From positions 501,474-551,774 of the forward strand of contig MNCI01016265.1 in NCBI GenBank assembly GCA_015680685.1: DNA of 50,301 nt. The letters run 5' to 3'. The position numbers were made by a program, and so were the translations under genes. Positions 23,155-33,640 of this stretch are shown here, in pieces. Positions within the stretch are counted from its first letter, which is position 1, and each line of letters starts with the position of its first letter. The notes beneath the pieces were generated by a model that had not been told where the DNA came from, ran no database searches, and saw nothing but the letters and a program-made list of their open reading frames with translations. Source of the stretch: Gnetum montanum. Taxonomy: Eukaryota > Streptophyta > Gnetopsida > Gnetales > Gnetaceae.

Positions 23155-23660
23155 TGTGTTGCCTTTCTTGGGTAAGATTAGTTCAAGAGCTTCCTAGCTA
23201 AGAGAATTGTCAAGCTTCCCAAACATCCTTGGGACTTATGTAACATAACAAAGTGCATCATTTCATGATTTAGGATAATTTGGTCTTGAATAAGTCTTCC
23301 TTGGACAAAATTGGATTCATTATTCTAGATCAATTTTAATAAGAGCAGCCTGAGGTGGACAGCCAAAATTTTAGTGAAGACCCTAATGAGGGTATTACAT
23401 ATTCCATCGGTCTAAAATCTACAAGAGTAGAGGCATCACTCTTCAAAGGAATGAGAACCACTTGAGAACAATTAATCTCCTTGCAAACTTGGCCTCTCAC
23501 AAGCATGAGATTAGAATTAGAAGCCTCCCTAAGATTATCACCTAGAATTGCAAAAAATTCTAAGAACTATGTATGCTATCCATCCAACCATGGGGTGCAA
23601 CTTGTTGCATCCCAAAAGGGCATCCTAAGTTTTTTGTTTGGAGAATAGGGCTAAGAGAGA
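23155..23660 (-). pseudogene. LINE reverse transcriptase N-terminal motifs (copy C)
   Basis: On the minus strand: VLIPLKSDASTLVDFRPM (motif 1), FTKILAVHLR-like, then GRLIQDQIILNHEMMH (motif 2a region), with KSQGC after it. Matches the plant L1 LINE pattern RPISL.N..YKI..K.L..RL and QSGFV.GR.I.DNI. Frameshifts and stops are present. The catalytic YADD block is missing between this and 23115. Confidence 0.75.
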
Positions 23661-23992
23661 AATGTCATCTTGAGTAGAGAAAGTAGGAAGCACGTGCACG
23701 AATAATGGTTGGGTCTCCTTCTATTCCTAGACCTTAACCCAAAATGTTTCAAATTCATCCAAGACATCTTCATCGCAGTTCACTATCTAGTCTTCAACTT
23801 AAGACTATGCACTTGCTTGGAGCTACACAAATCTTTTGCAACAACAAAAAAAGAACAAAGCACTCATATCATCCTCCTTTAACCATTGCACCCTAGAGCT
23901 ATATCTTTTTTGTATTCAATTTTTTCTTGAGAAAAGTTCAGGATATGTATTAGCAAAAATATATGTACATTGATGAAAACAAAAGTTTGGTT

Positions 23993-24012
23993 GGGGGGGG
24001 GGGGGGGGGGGT
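23993..24012. repeat. Poly-G run of about 19 bases in the LINE 3' UTR
   Basis: GGTT followed by about 19 Gs. On the LINE sense strand this is a poly-C run preceded by GGGGGGGCC, so it lies where the other copies have a G-rich/C-rich hairpin. Confidence 0.9.
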
Positions 24013-24319
24013 GGTTTGTTGAAGGCCCCCCCAATCTAAAAGGTCTTGAAACATTGCCTGTTTTTAATGGGCCAAGCGATAGACCTCAACCACACAAAAA
24101 TAGTTTACTAGAGCTGACACTAGAGAATGACATAACTTTGTAAAGCCACCCAAAAGGGAAGGGAATTGCCATAAAGAAATTAAACAGCGAAGGCCCAGAA
24201 GGCCCAACATCAAGCACCACAACCAAAACCCAAAAACAGAAACAGACACAGAAATTGGCGACAAAGAGAAAACGGGGCCACAGGCCCAAGGTCTAAATAG
24301 GCAAACAACACACTCCTGG

Positions 24320-24900
24320 TAATGAATGTCATCCAAAACCTCCCTATGCCTCTTTGGTAGCCATAAAGGTTGCTGCTTGCTGAAAATCTGTGTACACCTC
24401 CTCCTTGAGGTGTCGGTTTGCTTCATTGCCAAGAGCATCAGGATGAAGCTTGGTAGAAGTTCTACGAATGAATCTTTGTAATGTAGCCTAGGAGGTGTCC
24501 TGGTTAACCTTTATAATGACATATGGGCACTTCTTGCCCTGATACCAATGGCGGACATTGGTTTCATGCACAAGGTCTTGTTGACATTGTAGCAGCTCCT
24601 CTTCTAGCTGATCCTTCTTCCTCTACTTAGCTTCAGTGACCTCTTGAAGAATCTTGTCTTGCATGGAGAAGCTCTTGTCAGAGGTGTAGTGCAACTTTGC
24701 TTCAACCTCAACCTTGCGAGCAGCCTCCCTTAGATCATGCTGCTTGAGCTCCTCTTTTGCCTCCTCTTTATGTTGCAAGGTTGTTTGCTTTAGAATGTGG
24801 TTAAACTCCTCCTCCTATTGTTCACTTTGCCTCCCAAATCACCCTTTCCTTCGAACTGGTAGCCTCGGTAGTGTCCGCTGTAGCTTGAATGAGGTCCATA
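24320..24900 (-). pseudogene. Coiled coil plus J-domain-like C-terminus of the LINE 3' ORF (copy A)
   Basis: Read on the minus strand the frame is open except for two TAG codons, both at positions where CAG would fit. A coiled coil (FNHILKQTTLQHKEEAKEEL, KDQLEEELLQCQQDL) is followed by CPYVIIKVNQDTS, then ATLQRFIRRTSTKLHPDALG, then NRHLKEEVYTDFQQAATFM and a TAG stop. Against a J domain the spacing fits: Y.V..V..D.S...L/I...(R)R..(A/S).K.HPD, followed by a helix ending in F..A. J domains recruit and activate Hsp70. Whether this one does so is unknown. No RT or nuclease motif overlaps it. Confidence 0.55.
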
Positions 24901-25039
24901 GCTAAGATTTGTGGCCAAGGTTCCCCATCTGAGGGCTTCTACCCAAAATCAGCATCAACCCAAGACTCCCCACTCACAAGAGCTTGCTTCAAACTAGGAC
25001 CAATCTACATGGCATCCTCTGCAAGGTTCAGTGCATGAG

Positions 25040-25760
25040 GCCAACATCTTTCATACACACCAGAAAAGGGCCTGTTTGGCTGAGGAGAAAGGGGCTGTGC
25101 TGCACGCCATAAGGCAAGGATGAGCCTCAAATGGTGCCCTTGATGCTAACGTTGCAAGGACATTAGAAAAAACTTGGGAAGGTTCATGACATGACCTTGC
25201 AATAAACATTTTATGAATGCAAAGTGGGAGCCTTGTAGCTTCCAAGCATTATCAGATTGGATAAAGAACTAGTCAACCAGCTCGGTAGCATCCTACCACA
25301 TTTGTGGTAAGGTCGATATGGGAACTTGCCCACTTCCTATTTTTGGAATTGGGCCTTGGAAAAATTCCACTGCATCTTGTAGGGCCTGCCTAGTAGGGGG
25401 ATAACTTCATCGACCATGGGAATGTCCAAGTAACTTGCAATAGCCTCTTTAGTCAGAGTAATCCACACTTCACGGAAAAAAGTAGAGTCATTCTCCTAGT
25501 TGTGGTAGAATGCCCTATTCGCCAAATCTGGGTCCCTAGCTAAAGCAAGAAGGAGGTCTGCCCATCTGACTTGTTGAACCAAACCCCACAACACTTGATT
25601 TACTTGAAAACCTTGGTAGGTGGGTTCAAATGTGGGAGTGACGCCTATCATGCTAATGGCTTCCGTCCACAATCGAAACTCGAGCATTGCAACCTGCCTA
25701 GGAGAAGGAAGGTGAATAGACTAGAAAATCAACATGTTGTAGGTTTTCCACAAGCACCAG
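25040..25760 (-). pseudogene. N-terminal and middle parts of the LINE 3' ORF (copy A)
   Basis: The minus frame 25496-25687 reads MLEFRLWTEAISMIGVTPTF, then EPTYQGFQVNQVLWGLVQQV, RWADLLLALARDPDLANRAF. It continues after a stop with VWITLTKEAIASYLDIP, and 25051-25245 carries the LILALW-type module. Related copies occur at 30430-31120, 36985-37560 and, in part, 40085-40330. I do not recognise the domain. Confidence 0.6.
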
Positions 25761-25819
25761 AGTGTAGCAATCACTTGAGAATCACTAGTCATCATAAGAG
25801 GGGGATTTAAGGTTGATGC

Positions 25820-26600
25820 ATGCTAAGCGACCTTGGAAAAATCGTATTGATATATGAAATGAAAGATTGTTTTTAGTGTAGATGAGTAGAGGGGACAAAT
25901 GGCAGGGATTTGAAGCCCTTTTTGTGTAGGAAATAGCAGACATGCAATGCAAGCCAAAAAGACTTTAATTTCTTTTGGGAGTCTCCTTGCCTAGATGCAT
26001 TTCCAACCCTTGATAATATCCCTTGGTCAAGCCTCTAACCAATTGTTTTGGGCCATAATATTGGTATGCTGGCAAAAAGCTTGCCAAACATAAGAGTCTT
26101 GGTTGCTCGCCCCATAGTTGATATTTATTTCTCATAACAAGAATCCATTGTGTTGCATACTCATTAGCCTACATGAGATGGTTAATCAAGTGTTGGAGCC
26201 CTATGGTGATGGCATCCTGAAATTTCAAGATTCCCAGCCCACCAATTGTCTTAGGTTTTGCAACCTTGTCCTAGCCAATGAGGTGCATATGCTCTCCTCC
26301 TTTACCCTTGGATCAAATGAAGTTTTGAATAAACTAATCCACCCATTGCACAACAACCATTGGAGGGTTGGCAACAGAAGCAGTGAATGGGAAATGGTAG
26401 ATAGGACCGAAGTAGCCAAGAGAAGACATCCCTTCTAAGTGACGAAATGATTAGACCAAGGTCCAATCCATTGTTGGATCTTTTGTATCAAACTAGACCA
26501 AGAATTCTTTCGGTGCTAGGCATACATGGGTGTGCCCAAGTAAGAATCTATAACTGCATGATGCAGAATACCCAAAACCTGACTAGTCAACCCCTTAATC
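25820..26600 (-). pseudogene. LINE RT C-terminal and zinc-finger region (copy A)
   Basis: On the minus strand DKVAKPKTIGGLGILKFQDA at about 26300-26225 is the conserved W..(V/I)C.PK..GGLG...... motif of plant LINE ORF2. After it come QDSYVW-like and further Trp/His-rich text of the C-terminal region. Frames change several times. Confidence 0.7.
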
Positions 26601-26612
26601 CAGCCATCAACA

Positions 26613-26905
26613 TTAAGAATATGCAAAGTACTTACCTCTATTTATATCCAACCCCACCTCCATTGTGATCTTGTTAAGGGCTCTATTCAATGCATGGGCT
26701 TGGGCAATTGTTGCCCTAGAGAAAAGGATGGTGTCATCAGCATATTGTTTCGTTAACCATTCTACCTTGGCAATCTGCAACCATCTAACCCTTTCACGCT
26801 TACAATATCTATGCATCATGTCCACAGCCAAAATGAATAGATAAGGCAAAAGGGGGTCTCCTTGAGGTAGTCCTTTCCTAGGAGAGGAAAACCCCCAAAG
26901 TTTAC
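26613..26905 (-). pseudogene. LINE reverse transcriptase catalytic core (copy A)
   Basis: On the minus strand: KGLPQGDPLLPYLFILAVD, then VEWLTKQYADDTILFS with the catalytic YADD intact, then ALNKITMEVGLDINRGKY. This is the L1-type RT core (motifs 4 to 6). It is open for 78 codons from MPYLF and preceded by open sequence, so this stretch is well preserved. Confidence 0.88.
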
Positions 26906-27179
26906 CACTAATGTCAGCTTTTGCAACTCGTCGAGGATGAGGTTTTCCTTCTTGTAGTCTTCATTGAGCTTCTTATTGGATTAGACCTAGCGCAAGCAAG
27001 TAGAAGCTTGAGCCTTTAAAAGCTTGATGAAATTTTTCTTCTAGCAGCTAGGAACAATTCACCCCTTCACCTACCTAAGAGCCCCCTTTATGAAATCTTT
27101 GGCATCTTGTTTGTTAGGGTAAGATTCCCAAATCTCTTGCAGTGCCTCCCTCAAGATGGTCTTACCAAGCCAAGTTTGC

Positions 27180-27560
27180 TCAAATTAGAAGGGGGAAAAT
27201 CCCTTGCTTATTTAGCAAAGGACAAAAGCAACATCATGTGATTAGAAGCTCTCCTATTGAGGGTAGAGAGGGAGAAATCTGATTCTAGCATGACATTGGA
27301 CCCCACCTAGGCCCTATCAAGCTTGGTCAAAACGTTTTTAGATCCCTTATGTTTATTACTCCATGTGAAGGAGCATCTAGAAATAGGCAAGTCCAACATG
27401 GAGAACTCTCCAAGCAGATTTAAATCTCAGCAATCCTAGGGGGGAAAAGGAATCACCTCTAGACTTCTCTTACTCATACTGAAATTTTTAATAATGATCT
27501 AACAGCCTAGATCAAAAAGCCTGTGAAGCAACATGCTTGAGTTGCAAGACACCATCCTTG
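27180..27560 (-). pseudogene. LINE apurinic-type endonuclease C-terminal part (copy A)
   Basis: On the minus strand LPISRCSFTWSNKHKGSKNV followed by LTKLDRA. This is the FTWSN......(L)LDR block of plant LINE endonucleases. Upstream EN motifs are not recognisable. The segment then runs into RT-linker text. Confidence 0.65.
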
Positions 27561-27654
27561 GGTCTTTGAAGACTGTAGAAATTGGATGTGTAGAGTTGCA
27601 TGTTTTCGTCATACATAGTTAGAAGATAATCACATCTGAAAACTTCCCTGACAT

Positions 27655-28315
27655 CATGCACCTACAAGAGGCTTAAAGGAGGGAAGATCAAGAGCGTAGG
27701 GAGCAGGAAGAGCAGGAAGTTGCCCAGATTCAGCAACAGTTGGATTGGGCACATGAAAACAACATGGGGACTTGGTTGAGCAAGGGGTGATGCCCCTATG
27801 TGATAATGAATATTGACCGCGATGCACCCTAGGGAACCTTAAGAAAACACATCAGATAGTGGGGAAAGGAGCTCCATTTGGATGACAAAGGGGATGCGGT
27901 AGAATGCGCAAGGAAAGTTGCAGCTTTCAAGGATTTCTAGTAGGCAATGGCTTTTGTTGATACAGAATAGCATAGGGCTATTTTGGATACCATTCATGGC
28001 TAAGAGCAGGTTATTTGCCGCTGTACATGGTTGCCATGCAATATATAGGTGGTGTTTTGGGCTTTGGGGTTTGTTAGTTCCTGGTGGTCCTGTTCTTCAT
28101 CTTTTTGTGTTGGAACTTTGAATGGTGGGTTGGTGTTGGGGGGTCCACGGGGTGACCTGCCAATTTTGCTTTTTGCTGCAGGGGGGGTTTTTAGCTACTT
28201 CTGTTGTTTTGGGATGTGGGGTTCTTTTTGGGGGGTTGAGGGGAGAGGCCTCCCCTCATTTTTGGGATTGTACAAATATTCTGTAATTTCCTTTTTATGA
28301 TTGAAAAAAAAAGAC
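27655..28315 (+). mobile_element. 5'-truncated LINE 3' end in + orientation, with J-like segment, 3' UTR and poly(A)
   Basis: Coiled-coil start EEDQERREQEEQEVAQIQQQ, then CPYVIMNIDRDAP, GTLRKHIR, WGKELHLDDKGDA and FKDF with two TAGs just before the end. This is the same C-terminal module as at 24320-24560, but with HLD instead of HPD. A G-rich 3' UTR (28030-28300) carries a palindrome at 28238-28257, followed by GTACAAATATTCTGTAATTTCC and an A9 tail at 28304-28312. It is the only copy in the sense direction of the LIN37 gene. Confidence 0.65.
28238..28257 (+). repeat. Near-perfect palindrome in LINE 3' UTR
   Basis: GAGGGGAGAGGCCTCCCCTC, able to form a GC-rich hairpin about 50 bases before the poly(A) tail. 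Confidence 0.8.
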
Positions 28316-28630
28316 CTTTCACATTTAAATAGAATGCCTCTAATGTTAATTGATTAAATAACTATCATTAAATGGATGAACTTATGAAGCTAAGGTTTTG
28401 AATTGTTAGTATTATTTACTTGTGTTCTGAATTGTTGAAAACTGTAGGTCTTTTTCACATGTGTTACTACATCTACAGTAGCATGCTTCTACTTTGTCTT
28501 TCTGTAGATTTATCATTTTTAAAGCAGAAGCTTTATGTTGATTTTTTAGCATAGCCATATAAATTCAACATGTTAAGTATAATGGATATATTTTGTGGGT
28601 CTTTTTTCATGATATGCTTAATATGTACAG

Positions 28631-28714
28631 GTACAATTATCAAATACAGATTCAGAATCGTTGTACACATTATGTCGTCTATGGATCTGCAATGATATTC
28701 CTCAGAAAGATCAG
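28631..28714 (+). CDS. LIN37: LIN37-like gene, core-motif exon
   Basis: The acceptor is ATATGTACAG|GTA and the donor is GATCAG|GTCTAA. It is 84 nt, phase 0 to 0. It encodes VQLSNTDSES followed by LYTLCRLWICNDIPQKDQ. LY-x-(L/I)-CR-x-W-x-x-N-x-x-P is the signature of the LIN37 core. At the position where the family normally has Arg before Asn (W-x-R-N) this copy has Cys (TGC), one C-to-T step from CGC. The exon lies in isolation between a 14-kb and a 10-kb intron, and conserved coding in such a setting is good evidence that the gene is or was recently functional. Confidence 0.85.
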
Positions 28715-29640
28715 GTCTAAGAGAATAACCCTTATTTTTTTGTTCACACTTTTATTATTATTTCAAATATTACATAACAATTAATCATAATTCAACTCAT
28801 ATAAGTACTAAACTTCATTTAAAAAATGCTGATAGCTGAATCTGTAATTTATCAGTTTGAATTGTGCACACACTTAGAACATTATGTCATTGTCATCTAT
28901 GATCAAAATAAGGGTTTCTCACAGGTTTTCCCTTAAAGTAAACACTAAACATAAATAATGATTTCTTAAGGTTGAAAGCAAGTCTTCTTTGCTATCCTCT
29001 ACCAAACTTTTGATTATTCCAATTCTCCATGCAAAGGTTGAGTTTCAACATTTGTTTTGTGCAACATATTGGAATTGTGTTAATAAGTTATAAGTTGTGG
29101 TCCATGGATACAATGTTCAATAAAAATAAACTAATAAAGAGTATGTAATAAAAAAATATGTTATTGTTTATAGGATGCCATGTACATCCATCATCTTATG
29201 TGCACTAATGCATGCTATGTGCTACTTTTGGTTAGACTAGAAATTAGAAATTAAATCATATCTAGTTTGATTGCTAGTTCAATTCTATTGGACTTGAGTG
29301 GCAACTTAACTTAGTTGGTTAGCATACACAAATGATTGTGTTAGATTTTTGTATTGGATGAGTGTTGGAGTTTTGTTGGTTGCATATAATTGCATGAAAT
29401 TTGTTTTTTCTCTAGGATCTTTTCAGTGGGAAGATTATTCTATTTGTGAACTAAAGAATAACATAATGAAACTGAAACTGAAATTTTTACTTATATCCAA
29501 TAAGACCCCTTGGATCTATTAGGCTAGTTTCAAAAATACTTTTATAGATTTTTTTAAAAAAATTATAACTCAGTGTTGGCCACTAGAATTGAACTTATGA
29601 CCTGAGGTTACACTATGATTAGTTGTCCCTTGTAGGTTTT
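28715..29640 (+). other. LIN37: Intron sequence after the core LIN37 exon
   Basis: AT-rich; no coding domain. At 29290-29340 GGCAACTTAACTTAGTTGGTTAGC looks like a tRNA-type A-box segment and could be a SINE scrap; an antisense B-box-like word lies at 29585-29620. Not supported further. Confidence 0.35.
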
Positions 29641-31187
29641 CTCAATGTCTGCAGTCCATCTCTCTATTATCCACTTCTTTTGGATCCCTCCTAAGTTCTT
29701 CATGGCATGCCTTCTAAAGTCATCTCTCTTGCTTTTGTTTGGTTTCCTTTGTAATGCATTGCATGTCAGCCTGTTCCTACTGACATTTAGACTCTATTCT
29801 CTCCTTCTTTTGCTTCTCTTCCTATGGTTTTGTGGCTCCTTCTAGATTTGCTTCCAAAGAATTTGGATTTTATCTATCTTCTCTTATGTGTGTTATACTT
29901 TAAACTTGATCTCTTCAATTGCCCTTTGAATCTCCACCTTGGTGAATTCTTTTGCCCTGCACTTGGTTTAGGCTTCAAATAGTCACCTCAACCTAGACCT
30001 CTAGGGAATATCTAATTTGTATGGCAAGGTCTTTCCTAATATGGTGTTCCAACTCTTTTTGTCACTTCTCGGCATGAGATGTTATCAGCTTATCAATTGG
30101 CTGCTCAACATTCCTGTTTGACTTTGCTTGGGCAGCATTAGTGTAGTTGGGCTTGGTAGTATCAGTTGGAATCTTGGAAGAATGGGGATTATCCAGTGGA
30201 GGTTGATGGGTTTTCAATCACTGAGGAAGGCTCCACTTGTTTATGTCTAGATGCATGCCATAAGGCTAAAATTAGGCCTGAGTGCATCATGGGATGTTTA
30301 TGCTGTAAGGCTGCTAGAAAAAACCTAGGTATGTTCATTAGCCTGAGAAGAAGAATGCACTTGAGGAAGGTAAAATGAATAACTTTCAATTTTCTGACTG
30401 AACAAAATACCTCTCAATCACATTTGCTGCTTTTTGCCAAGATTTGGCAACTTAGTTTGAGGCACCTGACCATTGGAAGTGGTTGGTATTCGTGAATGAA
30501 TAAAACAATGGCATCTTTCAGCCCTCATGTTGTTAGGAGTGTAACTTGCCCCATAGTAGGAACTCTTAGATAATGAGCAACAACCTCCTTTGTAAGGGTA
30601 ATATCAACTCTAAATTTTATTATGTTTTATCTCCAAGGGTAATATCAACTCTAAATTTTATTATGGTTTACTCCATGATGAGAAGAATTGCGTCATCATT
30701 GGGTCTCTCTTCCTGTGCAAAAGGAACATGAGTTCATCCCAACCAATGATGATAGTTAAACCCCATAGCTTGTGATCAGTGCGGAAAGGGATGACATTAA
30801 GTTCAAATGTTAGGGTGGCCCTCATGGTCATAACAACCTTCTTCCAATAGTAGATAGCATGGGATGTGAGAAAGCTGGGTAATGGCGATGGAACACACCT
30901 ATAAACATGCTAGTTGTGCTCCTTCTAGAGCATTCGAATGATGATGGTTGGCAGTTTATCATACTTGTGGCCCATTAGTTGGTGATGGAACAATACACCC
31001 ATACTTGACGGCTGAAAAGATAGATGAAAGGTCAAATGATTTGCCCTCTTGGTCATGTTGTGGTAGAAGGCACCACTTTTATTGATTTGCATGGTATGCT
31101 GTATGACAAAATTTTTCATGGGTATGGAGATTCAAGCTAACAACCACCCAAGCATTTCAATCTTTTCATTGGAATTGCATTCCATGT
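29640..31187 (-). mobile_element. LINE 3' ORF copy (copy D), 5'-truncated
   Basis: Read on the minus strand: N-terminal region (FYHNMTKRANHLTF, then SMGVLFHHQLMGHKYDKL at 31050-30950, and LTFELN), then LTKEVVAHYL at about 30580, then the module HFTFLKCILL..MNIPRFFLAAL..LILALWHASRH at 30389-30189. A decayed coiled-coil region follows towards 29640. Stops are frequent. The same modules occur in copies A, C and E. A 40-bp tandem pair (GGTAATATCAACTCTAAATT) lies at 30595-30665. Confidence 0.6.
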
Positions 31188-31494
31188 GCATCATTATCAT
31201 CATCCTAGCCTTGTCTCAACACTATGGGATCAGCTACCTGAGTTCTTTTTCACCATTTGCCTCTATGAAGAGCTAGATCTTTATTTATTTGTAGTTTCTT
31301 CAAATCATCTTCGATTGTGTGACTATTGTGCATCACATCTGGGGAATGTTCTAGCAATTGCAAAACTTGAAAAAGAAAAAGAAGCTCATCCATGAGATTT
31401 GGCAAGGTTTTATAGTCAGTTGCCAACTTGACGCTAACTCTCCTTTTGTATTCAGGCTTGGGATTGGCATTGGTAGAGTTATTGCATTCCATGT
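31174..31494 (-). mobile_element. RTE LINE 3' fragment with 14-bp target-site duplication
   Basis: ATTGCATTCCATGT occurs at 31174-31187 and 31481-31494, bracketing a 293-bp insert. The insert, on the minus strand, encodes the RTE C-terminus (EDDLKKLQINKDLALHRGKW, then a stop, RTQ and VADPIVL) and ends in GATGATGATAATGATG, the short GAT-type tail typical of RTE elements. This is a clean, recognisable 5'-truncated insertion. Confidence 0.8.
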
Positions 31495-31671
31495 ACGCTT
31501 TTATTAAAATTGAATTCCATGTATGCATTCTACTAATTTTTAAGACTTTTGGTTGTAAATCTTATCTTCACTCGATGATTTTAGAAGCAATATTTGTTCA
31601 GATGTACGCACTAATATGATCTCATTTACAAATAACATACACCAAAGGATTTTATCCTAGATGTAACACCT
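31495..31671 (-). pseudogene. RTE reverse transcriptase fragment (part 1)
   Basis: Homologous to 37731-37895 (shared ATTTTTAAGACTTTTGGTTG / ACTCGATGATTTTAGAAGCA-like text and ACACCAAAGGATTT). Interrupted at 31671 by the LTR element; it resumes at 36809. Confidence 0.65.
31667..31671. repeat. Left target-site duplication CTAGA
   Basis: Partner CTATA at 36809-36813, one mismatch. Confidence 0.5.
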
Positions 31672-33299
31672 TTCTTCTTAGCCTTAGGTTTGCTGGGTAT
31701 AGGACCCCTACCGAATGAATGGTCATGGGAAGAGATAACTGAAAACAAAATAAATTAATGTATTGATAAGGAAGGGAAATGAGATTACAATGATACCATG
31801 ACTAAAAGGGAAGAAAATATTTAACAACGAAAGATAAACAAATTACTAGATAATACAAAAATATACATATACTAGCAAATTGAATTGTACAACTAAATTA
31901 AAAATAGATAATATAGCATATGAGTGTAAAAATAATGCATAACCATAAATATCCGACAGTATCAAATATGTTTAGTAGCATATAATAATATCATGATCCA
32001 AATACATAATGCACAATAAAGAAATAGATTGATACATGTTCATAAAATGTCATAATATGCAAAAGAGATAAATGGACTAATGCTGGAAAATAAACATGCA
32101 TGATAACCCAAAATTCAGGAGCAACTAACAAGAAGTCTCCTTGCTCCTCATAGCCCTGATGACCTGAAAATAAAAGGTTAGTAAGTCTAAACTGAGTGAG
32201 AAACCTTGACACCTCTAGTCAAACCTTTAAATTTTACTTAAGATAATCCAAGATTAAATTACACATAACTTAGTACTTAGGGCATGTGATGTTATAATGC
32301 TTATAACTTAAGAAAAGAAATCTCCATAAGTATTATAAAACTTAAACGAAAGTGCATGGAAAAATAGAAATTCACATTGGAGTGCTTAAAACAACAATTT
32401 CCATAACTAGAAGCCAAATCTCATAAATTATGACAAAACCATAATCTGAAAGAATTTGGTAACATCTATCCAAGTACATCATGCTCATCATGACATAAAT
32501 CTCAAAAGAAAACTAAATCTGAAAACAAGGAAGAATCTCCACTGATCATTTTTCATCACCATTAAGCTCCTAGCTCCTACTACCTTCTAGTAGAGCTAAG
32601 CACCTTGGTGCACCTAGAACAAGTTGTAAGATGGGGCCACATGCTACATAAGAAACTATCTCAAGATCCATGAGATTATAAGCAATAAATAATACTGAAA
32701 ACCATGGTATCCATAGAATGTCAAGGGAATAGATTAATTGAGAATGCCCTAAAAATTGACCAACCGCAAGGGCTAGTTTGCCCACAAGGGTCTCATCTAT
32801 CTTGGATGTTGTTAGCGATCCTCATCAAGGATTGGTTGACTAAGCCTTTCTTGATCTTGGATGGATCAATCCTACAAGAAATCCCTTGTGGTTCACCTAC
32901 CCTTATTGTTTTGAGTTGTGAAACTAGCCACGTGAATAATCACAAGCAATGTGAGTAGGCACTGATTGGCTAAACAATTCCCCACAATGTTTGTCCATTG
33001 TCATAGCCTATGTGCAATCATAGGCGACGTGAGTCAAGTATGATAGCTAGTTGTACCCTCCACAATGCTTACCCATTGATACACATATGAGGCTACTCAG
33101 GGTACAATAATAGGTGACGTAGGTCAAGTACTAGATGCCAACTAGACTGTTCACAATGCCTATCCATTGATCCCTTACAATCCACAATAGAAAGGTCGAA
33201 CCATCAGGAAACACACGAGTTTGAGCACTAGAGATCAGGAATGGTCCAATGGATGCAAAAATGACACAAAATAGGTAAAAATGAAAGAACACGAGTTGA

Positions 33300-33640
33300 C
33301 TACGACTTGTGGTTTGAAGCAAAAGATTGACCATGACTGGTGTTTAGGTTGTGATAGAGAAGTTGCCATGACCCATGAAACTCACCATTGTCCATTTTTG
33401 CTTGACCATTGCTTGTGGTCTAGACCATGACTTCACCACGAGTTGTAGTGAACCCCACAACTCGAAAACTATGCACCTTGGCTTGGGTTTCTAGTCACCT
33501 ATGAAACCACGACCCATGATGTAGTCATGGTTAGGGACTATGGCCTCACCACGACCCATGGTCTCTATTGATGCCTTCACCACGAGTCATGGTAAGCATA
33601 CCATGAGTTGTGTTGGTGAGAAATGCCATCTGTGATGTGT
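33300..33640. repeat. Array of CCACGACTTGTGG-like short palindromes, block 1
   Basis: Many variants of CACGACT.GTGGT and its complement ACCA(C/T)GACT, spaced 20-40 bases apart. The core CCAC-GACTT-GTGG is an inverted repeat with 4-5 bp arms. Confidence 0.7.

Larger units (their letters stand above)
17138..23900 (-). mobile_element. L1-type LINE copy C with 3' novel ORF, interrupted by an LTR
   Basis: Read on the minus strand, from high to low coordinates: RT start motifs (about 23640-23160), RT thumb and C-terminus (23115-22680), unassigned or inserted sequence (22680-21500), novel-ORF middle part (21135-20835), an inserted LTR (20829-18124), coiled-coil part (17960-17440), 3' UTR, and the shared LINE 3' end GTTAATACATCTCAGCC..TTTCTCATAAAAA at 17138-17170. 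That all parts come from one insertion is inferred from order, orientation and spacing. The spacing from the novel-ORF middle to the coiled coil, with the LTR removed, is about 225 bp, as in copy A. Confidence 0.55.
23925..27560 (-). mobile_element. L1-type LINE copy A with 3' J-domain-like ORF
   Basis: Minus-strand order: endonuclease end (27480-27240), RT catalytic core (26900-26613), RT C-terminal part (26450-26100), zinc-finger-RT-like region (26100-25820), the 3' ORF (25760-24320), 3' UTR with a G/C hairpin arm that is now a poly-C/poly-G run, and the shared LINE 3' end (CTAATACATATCCTGAACTTTTCTCA plus A-rich tail) at 23925-23965. The part between endonuclease and RT core is deleted. It lies antisense in the LIN37 intron. 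Confidence 0.65.

Noticed and set aside
24064-24289. Hydrophobic minus-strand frames that look like membrane proteins
   Set aside because: T/G-rich LINE 3' UTR read through; they follow the TAG that ends the J-like ORF.
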